Below are positions 16,241 to 25,738 of a DNA stretch of 55,335 nt, piece after piece. Location of the stretch: contig JAMOVT010000020.1 in assembly GCA_027061855.1 (NCBI GenBank), forward strand, positions 1 to 55,335, written 5' to 3'. The first letter of the stretch is position 1. The number at the start of each line of letters is the position of its first letter. The position numbers were made by a program, and so were the translations under genes. Source of the DNA: Flavobacteriales bacterium (lineage in GTDB: Bacteria; Bacteroidota; Bacteroidia; Flavobacteriales; Flavobacteriaceae). The notes below the pieces were generated by a model. That model had not been told where the DNA came from, ran no database searches, and saw only the letters and a program-made list of their open reading frames with translations.

Positions 16241-16900
16241 TTAATTTTTAACAGCTCGTAACATTTCTCTTTTTCCGGGTGGCCCGGGTATTCTTTCAAC
16301 GTAAAATCCTGCTTCCAGCATGTTTCTCCTTACTTGTCCTTTGGCAGAATAGGTCACTAAAATCCCTTTTTTATTCATATGATTATATAAGTTCCGGAAA
16401 ATTTCTACCGTCCATAACTCTTCTTGTTTATTGGGAGCAAAAGCATCAAAATAGACCAAATCAAATTGTTTGTCAGAATAGAAATCAATCAAATCCGTTT
16501 TTTTCTTATGCAAAACAAAACCGGGAAACAATTCTGCATCTCTGTTCCAATCCGCTTGATGCATTTGTAAAAAAAGCCGATTTTCTTCGTCTGTTTCGGC
16601 ATAATTTAATTTTTTATAAATTTCTTCTTCCAAAGGAAATTTCTCTATGCTTTCATAATATATTTCGGCTATCCTCTTTTGATTGAAGAAAAACTTGGCG
16701 GTCAAAAAAGCATTTAATCCCGTCCCGAAGCCTATTTCCAATATCTTTATTACGGGCTTGTTCATCTGTTCCAATCCGGAATGAATAAAAACATGCATCG
16801 CTTCATTTATTGCCCCGAATTTGGAGTGATAAGTCTCATTCATTTCGGGAATAAAAAGAGTGAATGAACCGTCATGTGTTGTAAAAAATTCTTTTTTCAT
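16241..16900 (-). CDS. mnmD: tRNA 5-methylaminomethyl-2-thiouridine methyltransferase, standalone MnmD
   Basis: SAM-dependent methyltransferase for the last step of mnm5s2U34 synthesis in tRNAs. It is a 219-residue free-standing version of the MnmD half of E. coli MnmC. Motifs: HDGSFTLFIPEMNETYHSKFGAI at the N-terminus, SAM motif EIGFGTGLNA (about 55-64), and the family signature YFDAFAPNKQEELWT (about 149-163), followed by YSAKGQVRRNM. The FAD-dependent MnmC(o) half is absent, as is common in this phylum. MnmE, which acts earlier in the same modification, is at the right end of the window. Confidence 0.9.
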   Translation of the reverse strand: MKKEFFTTHDGSFTLFIPEMNETYHSKFGAINEAMHVFIHSGLEQMNKPVIKILEIGFGTGLNAFLTAKFFFNQKRIAEIYYESIEKFPLEEEIYKKLNYAETDEENRLFLQMHQADWNRDAELFPGFVLHKKKTDLIDFYSDKQFDLVYFDAFAPNKQEELWTVEIFRNLYNHMNKKGILVTYSAKGQVRRNMLEAGFYVERIPGPPGKREMLRAVKN

Positions 16901-17057
16901 CTTCTTTTTACAAGTTACTGTTTATTAATTTTTTACAAAATAATTAAAAAAATCCGATGAAGACTTTCAAAAACCGAAAAATTTTGTTATTCTCATTTAT
17001 ATAATTGAAATCCAACTATTCATTGCAAAATTACCACAAAAATTCATTATTTTTTCG

Positions 17058-17065
17058 TATATTTG
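17058..17065 (+). promoter_or_regulatory. -7 box of ilvE
   Basis: TATATTTG, matching TAnnTTTG, 19 nt before ATG 17085. No TTG at standard spacing was found. Confidence 0.5.
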
Positions 17066-17084
17066 TAAAAATAAAACCAAGATT

Positions 17085-18158
17085 ATGACCGCAGAAACTG
17101 ACCTAAAATTACACATCGAGAAAAGACCTGAATCCAAATTACCACAAGTTGATTTTTCAAAACTTGTTTTCGGACAAGTTTTTACCGATCATATGTTCCT
17201 TGCGGATTATAAGAACAATAAATGGGAAGAACCCAAAATCATTCCCTATCAAGCCTTAGCCTACGAACCCTCTGCCAAAGTTTTTCATTACGGACAAGCT
17301 GTTTTTGAAGGGATGAAAGCCTATAAAGATAAAGACGGGAATGTCTTTCTGTTCAGACCCGAAGAAAATTTCGAGCGTATTAACCGCTCTGCCCAACGTT
17401 TGGGAATGCCTCCTATTCCGAAAGAATATTTTATGGAGGGATTAAAACAATTAGTTAAATTGGATAAAGAATGGATTCCTACCGGGGAAGGAGAATCTTT
17501 ATATTTACGTCCGGTTTATATTGCTATTGAAAATGCCGTTGCCGCGTCACCCTCAACAGACTACCGTTTTATGATTATCGCCTCTCCTGCCGGAAAATAC
17601 TATGTAGGAGATGTAAAAGTGAAAATTGAAGATAAATATAGCCGTGCTTGTGACGGAGGTGTAGGTTTTGCCAAAGCTGCCGGTAATTATGCCGCTCAAT
17701 TCTATCCCACAGAATTGGCCAAAGAAGAAGGCTTCCAACAAATCATTTGGACTGATTCCAAAGAACATAAATATCTTGAAGAAGCGGGAACAATGAATAT
17801 GTTTTTCCGTTTAGGAGACACCTTGGTTACCGCTCCTACGGACAGTTCCAGAATTTTACCCGGAATTACCCGAAAAAGCATTATTCAACTGGCCGAAGAC
17901 AACGGGGTAAAAGTCGAAGTACGTCCTGTTACCGTTGAAGAGGTGATTGAAGGAGCTAAAAACGGCAACCTCAAAGAAATTTTTGGTGCCGGAACAGCTG
18001 CCACCGTTCTTCCTATCAGAGGAGTAAAATACAAAGACTTTTATTCCGATTTACCTCAATTGGAAGACAGTTATGCCGATCGTTTCAAAAAACTTTTGAT
18101 GGATATTCAATATAACAAAACCGAAGATCCCTACGGATGGAGATATCCGGTAAAATAA
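17085..18158 (+). CDS. ilvE: Branched-chain amino acid aminotransferase
   Basis: Fold-type IV PLP enzyme that interconverts leucine, isoleucine and valine with their 2-oxo acids using glutamate. The 357-residue length is typical of the long (type II) branch. PLP lysine K197 lies in GGVGFAKAAGNYAA. FHYGQAVFEGMKAYK (67-81) and YLEEAGTMNMFF are conserved substrate/PLP contacts, and FGAGTAATVLPI the phosphate loop. It is a single-gene unit with a promoter at 17058 and a strong terminator at 18165. Biosynthesis and degradation are both possible roles. Confidence 0.93.
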   Translation: MTAETDLKLHIEKRPESKLPQVDFSKLVFGQVFTDHMFLADYKNNKWEEPKIIPYQALAYEPSAKVFHYGQAVFEGMKAYKDKDGNVFLFRPEENFERINRSAQRLGMPPIPKEYFMEGLKQLVKLDKEWIPTGEGESLYLRPVYIAIENAVAASPSTDYRFMIIASPAGKYYVGDVKVKIEDKYSRACDGGVGFAKAAGNYAAQFYPTELAKEEGFQQIIWTDSKEHKYLEEAGTMNMFFRLGDTLVTAPTDSSRILPGITRKSIIQLAEDNGVKVEVRPVTVEEVIEGAKNGNLKEIFGAGTAATVLPIRGVKYKDFYSDLPQLEDSYADRFKKLLMDIQYNKTEDPYGWRYPVK

Positions 18159-18164
18159 TATTTT

Positions 18165-18197
18165 AAATCCTGCCTTCACCGGCAGGATTTTTTTTTG
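18165..18197 (+). terminator. Rho-independent terminator of ilvE
   Basis: Ten-pair perfect stem AAATCCTGCC / GGCAGGATTT (18165-18174, 18181-18190), six-base loop, T run. Confidence 0.9.
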
Positions 18198-18253
18198 GAA
18201 CAGGTTTTGTTTATTCCTTAACAAGCTTTATTTTTACCAAAATTTTCAATCCT

Positions 18254-19249
18254 ATGCAAATAGAACAAGCCATTCAAAACTTGCCAAACAAAGGTTTTTT
18301 GGATATACCGATAGATAAAAATATAAATCTGATTGACGAAATAAATCGATTAAGGAAAGAAAAAAATGTCGTCATTCTAGCTCATTATTACCAAGTACCT
18401 GAAATTCAGGATATAGCCGATTTCGTAGGAGATAGTCTGGCCTTGGCACAAGCTGCTGCCAAAACAGATGCAGATATGATATTGTTTGCCGGAGTACATT
18501 TTATGGCTGAAACGGCAAAGATTCTTAATCCGGATAAAAAAGTGCTTCTTCCCGATTTATTAGCCGGTTGCTCTTTGGCAGAGTCGGCACCTCGTGAAAA
18601 ATTTGAAGAATTTAAGAAAAAACACCCCAACCATTTGGTGGTTTCTTACGTAAATACTTCTGCTGACATCAAAGCTTTGACAGATATCGTTTGTACCTCT
18701 TCCAATGCCGAAAAGATTATTGCCTCCATTCCCAAAGATCAACCGATTATTTTTGCACCCGATAAAAACCTCGGTGCTTATCTCAATAAAAAAACAGGCA
18801 GAAATATGGTGCTTTGGGACGGTGCTTGTGAAGTACACGAAGAGTTTTCGGTAGATAAAATTATGGAACTCAAAAAAGAATACCCCGAGGCAAAAATTAT
18901 AGCTCACCCCGAGTCACGGGAATCGGTTTTAAATATCGCGGATTATATAGGTTCTACTTCCGGCTTGCTCAATTATGTAAAGACCAATGATGCCCCGGCC
19001 TTTATTATTGCTACCGAAGCGGGTATTTTGCATAAAATGAAGCAAGAAGCCCCCGATAAAATCCTTATTCCTGCTCCTCCCCTCACCGATGATACTTCTT
19101 GTGCCTGCGCCGAATGCCCTTATATGAAACGCAATACTCTCGAAAAAATATACTTAGCATTGAAATATGAGCTCCCGGAAGTTCAAGTGGAAGAAGAATT
19201 ACGCAAAAAGGCTTTGATTCCTATCCAAAGAATGCTGGAATTATCCTAA
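18254..19249 (+). CDS. nadA: Quinolinate synthase
   Basis: [4Fe-4S] enzyme that condenses iminoaspartate with dihydroxyacetone phosphate to quinolinate, the second step of de novo NAD synthesis. The three cluster cysteines expected for the family are C106 (LLAGCSLA), C192 (WDGACEVHE) and C288 ([10 protein letters not shown]). Conserved LAHYYQ (42-47) and VGDSLALAQ are substrate-binding motifs. Full length at 331 residues. nadB begins 9 nt downstream, so the two act as one unit and channel the unstable iminoaspartate. Confidence 0.95.
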   Translation: MQIEQAIQNLPNKGFLDIPIDKNINLIDEINRLRKEKNVVILAHYYQVPEIQDIADFVGDSLALAQAAAKTDADMILFAGVHFMAETAKILNPDKKVLLPDLLAGCSLAESAPREKFEEFKKKHPNHLVVSYVNTSADIKALTDIVCTSSNAEKIIASIPKDQPIIFAPDKNLGAYLNKKTGRNMVLWDGACEVHEEFSVDKIMELKKEYPEAKIIAHPESRESVLNIADYIGSTSGLLNYVKTNDAPAFIIATEAGILHKMKQEAPDKILIPAPPLTDDTSCACAECPYMKRNTLEKIYLALKYELPEVQVEEELRKKALIPIQRMLELS

Positions 19250-19258
19250 TCTGCCTCT

Positions 19259-20839
19259 ATGAAAATAAAAAGCGATTTCCTAGTTATCGGATCGGGTATT
19301 GCCGGGCTTTCTTTTGCCTTGAAAGCCGCAAATAAATTCCCCGATAAAAAAATACATATTATTACCAAAGGAACCCCCGAAGAATCAAACACAAAATATG
19401 CTCAAGGAGGAATTGCCACTGTTTATGATCTGGCAACAGATTCTTATGATGAACATATAAAAGACACTATGATAGCCGGCGATTTTCTCAATGATCCCGA
19501 AGTAGTGGAAATGGTAATCAAACAAGCCAAAGAACGTTTGGATGAACTTTTGAATTGGGGAGTAGATTTTGATAAAGATGAAAATGGAAATTTTGACCTG
19601 GGAAAAGAAGGGGGACATTCAAAAAACCGGATTTTTCATCATAAAGACATTACCGGATATGAAATAGAACGTTCTTTGCTTAAAAAAGTAAAAGAACATC
19701 CCAATATCCGTTTTTATGATTTTCATTATGCCATCGACCTGATTACGGAACATCAGGTATATGGGGAAATGACCAGCTTAGAGTCGGAAAAAACCATTTT
19801 CGGTGCCTATGTTTTAAATGAAAAAAGTAAAGAAATTCATACTTTTATTGCCCCTTATGTACTTCTAGCAACCGGTGGCAGCGGGCAAGTATATAAAACC
19901 ACTACCAACCCGTTTATTGCAACCGGAGACGGTATAGGCATGGCATATCGTGCAAAGGCTAAAATCGCCGATATGGAGTTTATCCAATTTCATCCTACTG
20001 CTTTATATAACCCGGGCGAAAGTCCGGCTTTTCTTATCTCGGAAGCCGTGCGGGGTTTTGGCGGACATTTATACAATTTGGCCGGAGAACGGTTTATGAA
20101 AAAATATGATGAGCGAATGGAATTGGCCCCCAGAGATGTAGTTGCCAAGGCTATTGACTCGGAAATGAAATTGTGGGGAGACGACTATGTTCTATTAGAT
20201 GTTACACATCTTGATTATAACGATTTTATCAAACATTTTCCAAATATTACAAAAAAATGTGCGAGCTTGGGAATTGATATACGCAAAGACCGGATTCCCG
20301 TCGTACCGGCCGCTCACTATATGATGGGGGGAGTAATAATTGACAAAGACGGAAGAACATCCATAAAAAATTTATATGCTTCGGGAGAAGTAACCAGAAG
20401 CGGACTTCATGGAGCCAATCGTTTGGCTTCCAATTCATTATTGGAAGCCTTGGTTTTTTCTCATAATGCAGTAGAGCATATCTCAAAAGTTTTTGACAGC
20501 CCATACATATTACCTTCTATTCCGGAATGGATTGATACTTCAACCCATAGAAATATGGAGAAAATCCTTATAAAACACGATTTAAACGAAGTAAAAACCA
20601 TCATGACCAATTATGTGGGAATTGTCCGTTCCAATGAGCGCTTACTACGTGCTTTAAGACGCTTGTATGTTTTATACCAGGATAACAAAAGATTATATGA
20701 TCATTCTGAAATCACTACGGATTTGCTAGAATTAAGAAACTTAATCACTACTGCTTATTTGATAGTGGAATTTTCCCGTAAACGAAAAGAGAATAAAGGC
20801 GGTTTTTATAATATAGATTTAGACAAACAACAAAAATAG
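19259..20839 (+). CDS. nadB: L-aspartate oxidase
   Basis: FAD enzyme that oxidises L-aspartate to iminoaspartate, the first step of de novo NAD synthesis. The FAD fold motif is VIGSGIAGLSFALKA near the N-terminus. EESNTKYAQGGIATVYD, IQFHPTALYNPGESPAFLISEAVRG-like substrate motifs and the C-terminal FAD motif GLHGANRLASNSLLEAL are all visible. The 526 residues match the family. It lies 9 nt after nadA and 11 nt before an outer membrane protein gene. Confidence 0.95.
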   Translation: MKIKSDFLVIGSGIAGLSFALKAANKFPDKKIHIITKGTPEESNTKYAQGGIATVYDLATDSYDEHIKDTMIAGDFLNDPEVVEMVIKQAKERLDELLNWGVDFDKDENGNFDLGKEGGHSKNRIFHHKDITGYEIERSLLKKVKEHPNIRFYDFHYAIDLITEHQVYGEMTSLESEKTIFGAYVLNEKSKEIHTFIAPYVLLATGGSGQVYKTTTNPFIATGDGIGMAYRAKAKIADMEFIQFHPTALYNPGESPAFLISEAVRGFGGHLYNLAGERFMKKYDERMELAPRDVVAKAIDSEMKLWGDDYVLLDVTHLDYNDFIKHFPNITKKCASLGIDIRKDRIPVVPAAHYMMGGVIIDKDGRTSIKNLYASGEVTRSGLHGANRLASNSLLEALVFSHNAVEHISKVFDSPYILPSIPEWIDTSTHRNMEKILIKHDLNEVKTIMTNYVGIVRSNERLLRALRRLYVLYQDNKRLYDHSEITTDLLELRNLITTAYLIVEFSRKRKENKGGFYNIDLDKQQK

Positions 20840-20850
20840 ATCAAGCAAAC

Positions 20851-21549
20851 ATGAAAAAATTCAAATTACTATTTTCCTTTTTAATTATTTATTCCGCATT
20901 CACCCAAAATATTTTGGGGCAATATAAAGGGGAACGGGATTTCCATTCTCAGTATTTCATAAATGAAGCGGCTTTTAATTTGGAAGGCGGAGAAATTCAA
21001 TACAGCAATATCATGCTTTTTTATAATGACTTGAATATAGGACTTAGCAATCATCTATCTGCTGGAATTTCCACTATTTTATTAGGTTATTTTGTACAGT
21101 CGGATGTGCCGGCTTCTTTCAGAATAAAATTTTCACAAAGTCTAAATAAACTTGTTCATATGGGTGCAGGAATCAAACTGAATACTGAATTTAATTATGA
21201 CAATTTTAAACATTCGGATTTTGTATATGAACCCTTTGCCATTTTTACATTCGGAAGTGCAAGAAATAATATCAGCTTTCAGTTTTCTGTACCTTATCAA
21301 ACGAGTATTTGGGACAAGCCTTATTACCAACTTAACGGAAAACTACGAATTACCAAACGAACTGCTCTAATGGGAGAGTTCTTTTTTAATGCGGATAATG
21401 ATTATCAAGAATATGCTTCTTTATTTGGCGCGAGAACCTATTTTAGAAAATGGGCATTGGAATATGGAGCTTTTTTTGAAAATAAAAATGCAGGAAATCA
21501 TTTATCATCCATTTGGCCTTTTGTAGGAGCGAAATTCCATTTCAATTAA
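20851..21549 (+). CDS. Predicted outer membrane beta-barrel protein of unknown function
   Basis: A 232-residue protein with a signal peptide ending at LGQ (about residue 23). The mature sequence alternates hydrophobic and polar residues, with repeated aromatic strand ends, and finishes in FHFN, so a small beta barrel in the outer membrane is likely. I recognise no family. It is 11 nt behind nadB and is closed by a strong terminator, so it is probably the third gene of the nad operon, but nothing in the sequence ties it to NAD metabolism. Confidence 0.65.
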   Translation: MKKFKLLFSFLIIYSAFTQNILGQYKGERDFHSQYFINEAAFNLEGGEIQYSNIMLFYNDLNIGLSNHLSAGISTILLGYFVQSDVPASFRIKFSQSLNKLVHMGAGIKLNTEFNYDNFKHSDFVYEPFAIFTFGSARNNISFQFSVPYQTSIWDKPYYQLNGKLRITKRTALMGEFFFNADNDYQEYASLFGARTYFRKWALEYGAFFENKNAGNHLSSIWPFVGAKFHFN

Positions 21550-21564
21550 GTTAACATTAAATCA

Positions 21565-21600
21565 AAGAGGGCGGTCGCATCAGCGACCGCCCTCTTCTTC
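21565..21600. terminator. GC-rich bidirectional terminator
   Basis: Fourteen-pair stem (21565-21578 with 21583-21596) around a four-base loop, between the nad operon and the converging hsp20 gene. Confidence 0.9.
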
Positions 21601-21615
21601 TTTTCAAAATTCAAA

Positions 21616-22047
21616 TTATGAAATTTGGATTTTCTTCACTTTCTTTTGTTGTTCTTCTCTCTTGGGAATAACTATTTCCAATACTCCGTTTTTGTAAGTG
21701 GCTTTGATATTTTCCACGTCAAAAATATCTTCGGGAATAGTAAAGGTTCTTTGGAAATTTTCGTAACCGAATTCTTTTTTGATGTAATTGGTTCCTTCTT
21801 CTAAATCTTCCATTTCTTTGTGTGCAGAAATGGTCAATAAATTGTTTTCCACACTGATTTCAAAATCTTTTTTTGACAAACCGGGAGCGGCAACATCGAT
21901 AATTACTTCCTTATCATTTTCCATAATATTTACGGAAGGAACTACATCTTTTACAGGTTTTTCAAATCTTGATAATTGTTGAGAAAGAAAATCATCAAAG
22001 AATGATAAAACTGGATCGTTTATGGGTTTTCTAACTACTGGTTTCAT
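21616..22047 (-). CDS. Small heat shock protein, Hsp20/alpha-crystallin family
   Basis: ATP-independent chaperone that holds unfolding proteins. The alpha-crystallin domain runs from about residue 38 to 137: VPSVNIMENDKEVIIDVAAPGL at its start, FEISVENNLLTISAHKE in the middle, and the family-typical FQRTFTIPEDI followed by YKNGVLEIVIPK. The C-terminal KKIQIS supplies the I-x-I-type motif that drives oligomer assembly. The 143-residue length is normal. It lies 133 nt downstream of anmK on the same strand; I see no obvious CIRCE-type operator in that gap. Confidence 0.92.
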   Translation of the reverse strand: MKPVVRKPINDPVLSFFDDFLSQQLSRFEKPVKDVVPSVNIMENDKEVIIDVAAPGLSKKDFEISVENNLLTISAHKEMEDLEEGTNYIKKEFGYENFQRTFTIPEDIFDVENIKATYKNGVLEIVIPKREEQQKKVKKIQIS

Positions 22048-22180
22048 GGCATCTGGTTTTTTGGGGTTATTTCACCTTATTCCCATCAAATCAAATACCA
22101 AAGGAGTTTTTTAAGAGTTTTTGCAGTATTTACTCTCTTAAATGAGACAAAATTTCATTTTTACTGAAATTTTTACAGTT

Positions 22181-23236
22181 CTATCCGGAAAAAGCATCAT
22201 AAACCACTCCACTGCTATGATCAATTTGTGCACCTGTTACTTCTGCCAAGATATTTATCTTATCTAAATCCTTTAACAAGCCTAACAAAGCAAAAATCAA
22301 AGCTTCTTTATAATTAATTAGTTTTTCACCGGGCACAATTATTTCAGCGGGTGAATAATTATTAATTCTATCCATAAGAAAATTATTGAAGGCTCCTCCT
22401 CCGGTGACTAGCATTCTTCCTTTTTTCACTTTGCGAGAAATTTGTATGGCTACATGCTCCACGTAGGTACGCAAAATATCGGATATATCGAGTTTATAAG
22501 AATCAATTAAGGGAAGGATTTTCTGCTCGACCATTTCCCAACCGAAAGATTTGGGAACAGATGCTTCATATTCCGGTAAATCATTTAGCTCTTTTAAAAG
22601 CCTGCGATTGATTTTTCCCTTGGAAGCCAATTTTCCACCTTTATCATATTTCAACCCTTCTTTTTGCGCATAATGATTTAATACTATGTTCACGGGACAA
22701 ATATCAAAGGCTTTGATGGAAGCGTTCTTCTTTATAGAAATATTGGCGAAACCACCCAAATTTAAGCAATAGGTATATTCAGGAAAAAGCAATAAATCTC
22801 CCATGGGTACCAACGGAGCTCCTTCTCCTCCTAAAGCGACATCTTGATAGCGAAAATCCGAAATGGTTTTAATTTGGGTAATAGTGTTGATATAACTTCC
22901 ATGTCCGATTTGTGTAGTATAGCCTTGTAAAGGATTGTGAAAAATAGTCTGTCCGTGAGAGGCTATCAAATCTATTTTATTTATGCCGTTTTTCTTTATA
23001 AATTTATTTACCTGCTTTCCAAAATACTTTCCTAAATCGGCATCCGTTTGTGCCAGTTTATTTGCCGAATATGAATAAGCTTCTTTTAAAATAGTATGCC
23101 ATACTTCATCATATTCCACTGTTTCGAAGGCTAATAGTTTATAGTCCTTCCAAGATGCAGTGTCAAATTCCACATAACAAATATCCAAACCGTCCAGAGA
23201 TGTTCCACTCATCAAACCCACTATCCTTTTTTTCAT
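22181..23236 (-). CDS. anmK: Anhydro-N-acetylmuramic acid kinase
   Basis: Phosphorylates and hydrolyses 1,6-anhydro-MurNAc to MurNAc-6-phosphate in peptidoglycan recycling. The N-terminal ATP/sugar motif is RIVGLMSGTSLDGLD (4-18). FRYQDVALGGEGAPLVPMGD carries the catalytic aspartate region, and LNLGGFANIS and VTGGGAFNNFLMDR complete the sugar kinase (ASKHA) fold. The 351 residues are close to the family norm. It is a solitary leftward gene, divergent from the acyl-CoA dehydrogenase. Confidence 0.92.
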   Translation of the reverse strand: MKKRIVGLMSGTSLDGLDICYVEFDTASWKDYKLLAFETVEYDEVWHTILKEAYSYSANKLAQTDADLGKYFGKQVNKFIKKNGINKIDLIASHGQTIFHNPLQGYTTQIGHGSYINTITQIKTISDFRYQDVALGGEGAPLVPMGDLLLFPEYTYCLNLGGFANISIKKNASIKAFDICPVNIVLNHYAQKEGLKYDKGGKLASKGKINRRLLKELNDLPEYEASVPKSFGWEMVEQKILPLIDSYKLDISDILRTYVEHVAIQISRKVKKGRMLVTGGGAFNNFLMDRINNYSPAEIIVPGEKLINYKEALIFALLGLLKDLDKINILAEVTGAQIDHSSGVVYDAFSG

Positions 23237-23289
23237 TTTAATAAGCTTTATTTAACAGTAAAAATACATGAAAAAAGAATAATTTTCAT

Positions 23290-23297
23290 TAAATTTG
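23290..23297 (+). promoter_or_regulatory. -7 box of the acyl-CoA dehydrogenase gene
   Basis: TAAATTTG, matching TAnnTTTG, 30 nt before ATG 23328. Confidence 0.45.
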
Positions 23298-23327
23298 GGA
23301 ACTAACTTTCAAAAAACAAATTAATAT

Positions 23328-24479
23328 ATGGATTTTTCTTTAACAGAAGATCAGCTGATGATACAAGAAGCTGCTCGAGACTTTGCACAAAGAGAACTAC
23401 TACCCGGCGTCATTGAAAGAGATGAGAAACAATATTTTCCTGCCGAATTACGTAAAAAAATGGCCGAACTTGGTTTTATGGGGATTATGGTTGACCCCAA
23501 ATATGGCGGTAGCGGTATGGATACCGTTTCCTATGTAATTATAATGGAGGAACTATCAAAAATAGATGCCTCTGCCGGAGTAATTGTAAGTGTCAATAAC
23601 TCATTGGTAACATGGGGGCTGGAACATTACGGAACCGAAGAACAAAAACAAAAATATTTAATTCCTCTGGCTACCGGAGAAAAACTCGGTGCTTTTGCAC
23701 TCAGTGAACCCGAAGCGGGAAGTGATGCCACTCATCAAAGAACAACAGCCAAAGATATGGGAGATTATTATCTGCTCAACGGTGTAAAAAACTGGATTAC
23801 AAACGGAGGAACAGCCGACACTTATTTGGTAATTGCCCATACTCATCCCGAAAAAGGCCATCACGGTATCAATGCCTTTATTGTGGAAAAAGGCTGGGAA
23901 GGTTTTGAAATCGGACCCAAAGAAAATAAAATGGGAATACGCGCATCCGACACTCATTCCTTGATTTTTCAAGATGTAAAGGTACCTAAAGAAAACCGTA
24001 TCGGCGAGGATGGATTCGGCTTTAAATTTGCTATGAAAACACTCTCGGGAGGAAGAATAGGGATTGCGGCACAAGCATTGGGAATCGCCCAGGGAGCTTA
24101 TGAGAGAGCTTTGAATTATGCAAAAGAACGGGAAGCCTTTGGAAAACCTATTATCCGCCATCAGGCGATTGCTTTTAAATTGGCAGATATGAAAACCGAA
24201 ATCGATGCAGCCAGACATTTAATTATGAAAGCCGCATGGGATAAAGATCAAGGAAATTCTTATGATTTAAGTGGTGCGATGGCTAAATATTTTGCGGCCG
24301 AAATGGCTATGAGAGCAACCGTTGAAGCAGTACAAATTCACGGAGGTTACGGTTATGTAAAAGAATATCATGTAGAAAGAATGATGAGGGATGCAAAAAT
24401 TACGCAAATTTATGAAGGTACTTCCGAGATACAGCAAATTGTAATTTCGCGCGCTATATCCAAAGAAAAAATCAGATAA
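23328..24479 (+). CDS. Acyl-CoA dehydrogenase (short/medium-chain type)
   Basis: FAD flavoenzyme that makes trans-2-enoyl-CoA from acyl-CoA and passes electrons to ETF. Motifs: MDFSLTEDQLMIQEAARDFA at the N-terminus, FALSEPEAGSDA (substrate/FAD), RIGIAAQALGIAQGAYERAL, and IHGGYGYVKEYHVERMMRDAK. The catalytic glutamate is E363 in QIYEGTSEIQQ, the position seen in short- and medium-chain enzymes. Full length at 383 residues. It has its own promoter and a terminator at 24501. Chain length specificity (butyryl-CoA or branched) cannot be told. Confidence 0.92.
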   Translation: MDFSLTEDQLMIQEAARDFAQRELLPGVIERDEKQYFPAELRKKMAELGFMGIMVDPKYGGSGMDTVSYVIIMEELSKIDASAGVIVSVNNSLVTWGLEHYGTEEQKQKYLIPLATGEKLGAFALSEPEAGSDATHQRTTAKDMGDYYLLNGVKNWITNGGTADTYLVIAHTHPEKGHHGINAFIVEKGWEGFEIGPKENKMGIRASDTHSLIFQDVKVPKENRIGEDGFGFKFAMKTLSGGRIGIAAQALGIAQGAYERALNYAKEREAFGKPIIRHQAIAFKLADMKTEIDAARHLIMKAAWDKDQGNSYDLSGAMAKYFAAEMAMRATVEAVQIHGGYGYVKEYHVERMMRDAKITQIYEGTSEIQQIVISRAISKEKIR

Positions 24480-24500
24480 GATAATAAACTTATAAAATAA

Positions 24501-24527
24501 AAAAGCCCGGTTTTGCCGGGCTTTTTT
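24501..24527. terminator. Bidirectional terminator between the acyl-CoA dehydrogenase gene and the sulfur locus
   Basis: Stem AAAAGCCCGG / CCGGGCTTTT (24501-24510, 24516-24525), five-base loop, A-rich left and T-rich right. It would also end the leftward sulfur operon just past the last rhodanese gene. Confidence 0.85.
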
Positions 24528-24547
24528 ATTTTAAAACTATTAAATTA

Positions 24548-25726
24548 TTATCCGCAACCTCCGGATACTTCTTTTTTCTTACGTTTAACAATCGGTTTAG
24601 AAGGTTTTTTTGCTTTTTTGGGAGCTAAAGCGACAATCTTGGCGGAAGTACGTTTTTTTCCTTCCACTATCGGAAAGTCATTGATATAAGCATCTACGGG
24701 CGGAATCCATCCTTTTTCCTTCCATAAACTATGTATAAAACTTTGTGCTCCGAAAATTAAATTGTGTGCTTTATAACCCAACATATCCAGATAGGCAGTA
24801 GCATTTCCACCGGTATGACCCGTTTTACAATAGATTAATACAGGTTTATCCTTTGGAATGTCTGTTAAACGGCCGTCAAGGCTTAGATCTTTTCGAGGAG
24901 TATATTGAACGGATCCTTTGATGTGCGCAGCCAAATATTTTGGCTTGGGAATATAATAAATACTGTAATATTTTTTTATATCTTGTCTAATTTCAGGAAA
25001 GAACTCATCTGCTTTCAGCATAAATTGTTTTCTTTCTTGTTTTAACAATTGATGTGCGCGCTCACTAATTAAAATGCTAGGCAATTTTTTAGGCAAGTCA
25101 GGTAATTTTGAAAGATCGATTTTGTGTTCTTTCATTCCATGTTCCTTTTCAGAGTGAATAATTTCAGCTTCGGGGTCTTCACCTTTCACAACCATATCCG
25201 GATATCTGTCACCAAATCCTTTTTTCAGCGGATCCGAAAATTGCGAATTCCAAGCTGCCATACCAAAAAGCATAGCATAGGTATTATCATAGCCGGCAAA
25301 ACGGGTAATTCCTGTTACATACGAAGCCGTTTGTCCGGTATAGCAGACAATCACAACCTTGGGATAAGCAGCCGCTTTTTGAGTTGTTTTCAAGAAATCA
25401 AGCACTTTATCCTTGGGTACATTATAGGCACCGTTAATATGGCCTGCCTCATAGGCGTCCGGTTTGCGAACATCAATAATCAACCAATCATTGAGATGTT
25501 CCAATACAGCCGGAGCTTGTACAATGGGCGGAAAAGTTTGTGAATTGATATAGTTACCATGTTCATAATATATTTGTGCCAAATGTTTAGGCTCCGATTT
25601 TCTCAATAAATCTTCAATATTTGCTTCTTTTCCTACCGGTTCTCCTGTATAATGTTTAGTTTTACAGGAAGAGAAAAGCAATAGGAAACTTACGAGTATA
25701 TAAGTTAGATTTTTCATAATCATCAT
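24548..25726 (-). CDS. Two-domain rhodanese lipoprotein with SoxY-like C-terminal GGCG arm (last gene of the sulfur operon)
   Basis: Predicted envelope sulfurtransferase. Lipobox FSSC (lipidated C21; start may instead be the fourth codon, ATG 25717). The first rhodanese domain (about 68-160) has IDVRKPDAYEAGHINGA and active loop CYTGQT with C128. The second (about 235-345) has active loop CKTGHT with C300. A Lys/Ala/Pro-rich linker leads to the tail KPSKPIVKRKKKEVSGGCG (374-392). The protein has exactly four cysteines: lipid anchor, two catalytic sites, and C391 in the tail. The same 19-residue tail ends the two genes upstream. Terminal GGCG resembles the sulfur-carrying GGCGG of SoxY (known family property); a role as sulfane-sulfur donor/carrier for the adjacent polysulfide reductase-like complex or YedE importers is my inference. 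The body is paralogous to the tailless lipoprotein at 33564-34613. Confidence 0.82.
   Translation of the reverse strand: MMIMKNLTYILVSFLLLFSSCKTKHYTGEPVGKEANIEDLLRKSEPKHLAQIYYEHGNYINSQTFPPIVQAPAVLEHLNDWLIIDVRKPDAYEAGHINGAYNVPKDKVLDFLKTTQKAAAYPKVVIVCYTGQTASYVTGITRFAGYDNTYAMLFGMAAWNSQFSDPLKKGFGDRYPDMVVKGEDPEAEIIHSEKEHGMKEHKIDLSKLPDLPKKLPSILISERAHQLLKQERKQFMLKADEFFPEIRQDIKKYYSIYYIPKPKYLAAHIKGSVQYTPRKDLSLDGRLTDIPKDKPVLIYCKTGHTGGNATAYLDMLGYKAHNLIFGAQSFIHSLWKEKGWIPPVDAYINDFPIVEGKKRTSAKIVALAPKKAKKPSKPIVKRKKKEVSGGCG
24551..24607 (-). repeat. Tail repeat copy 1 (codes for KPSKPIVKRKKKEVSGGCG)
   Basis: 57-nt direct repeat, first of three at the 3' ends of consecutive genes. Compared with copies 2 and 3 it differs only at codon third positions (Val GTT, Ser TCT here). 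Similarity stops at the 5' end of this block. Confidence 0.95.
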
Positions 25727-25738
25727 TTTTTTAGTTTT

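Noticed and set aside
22048-22180. Heat shock operator upstream of hsp20
   Set aside because: No CIRCE-like inverted repeat or consensus -7 box was found in this gap.
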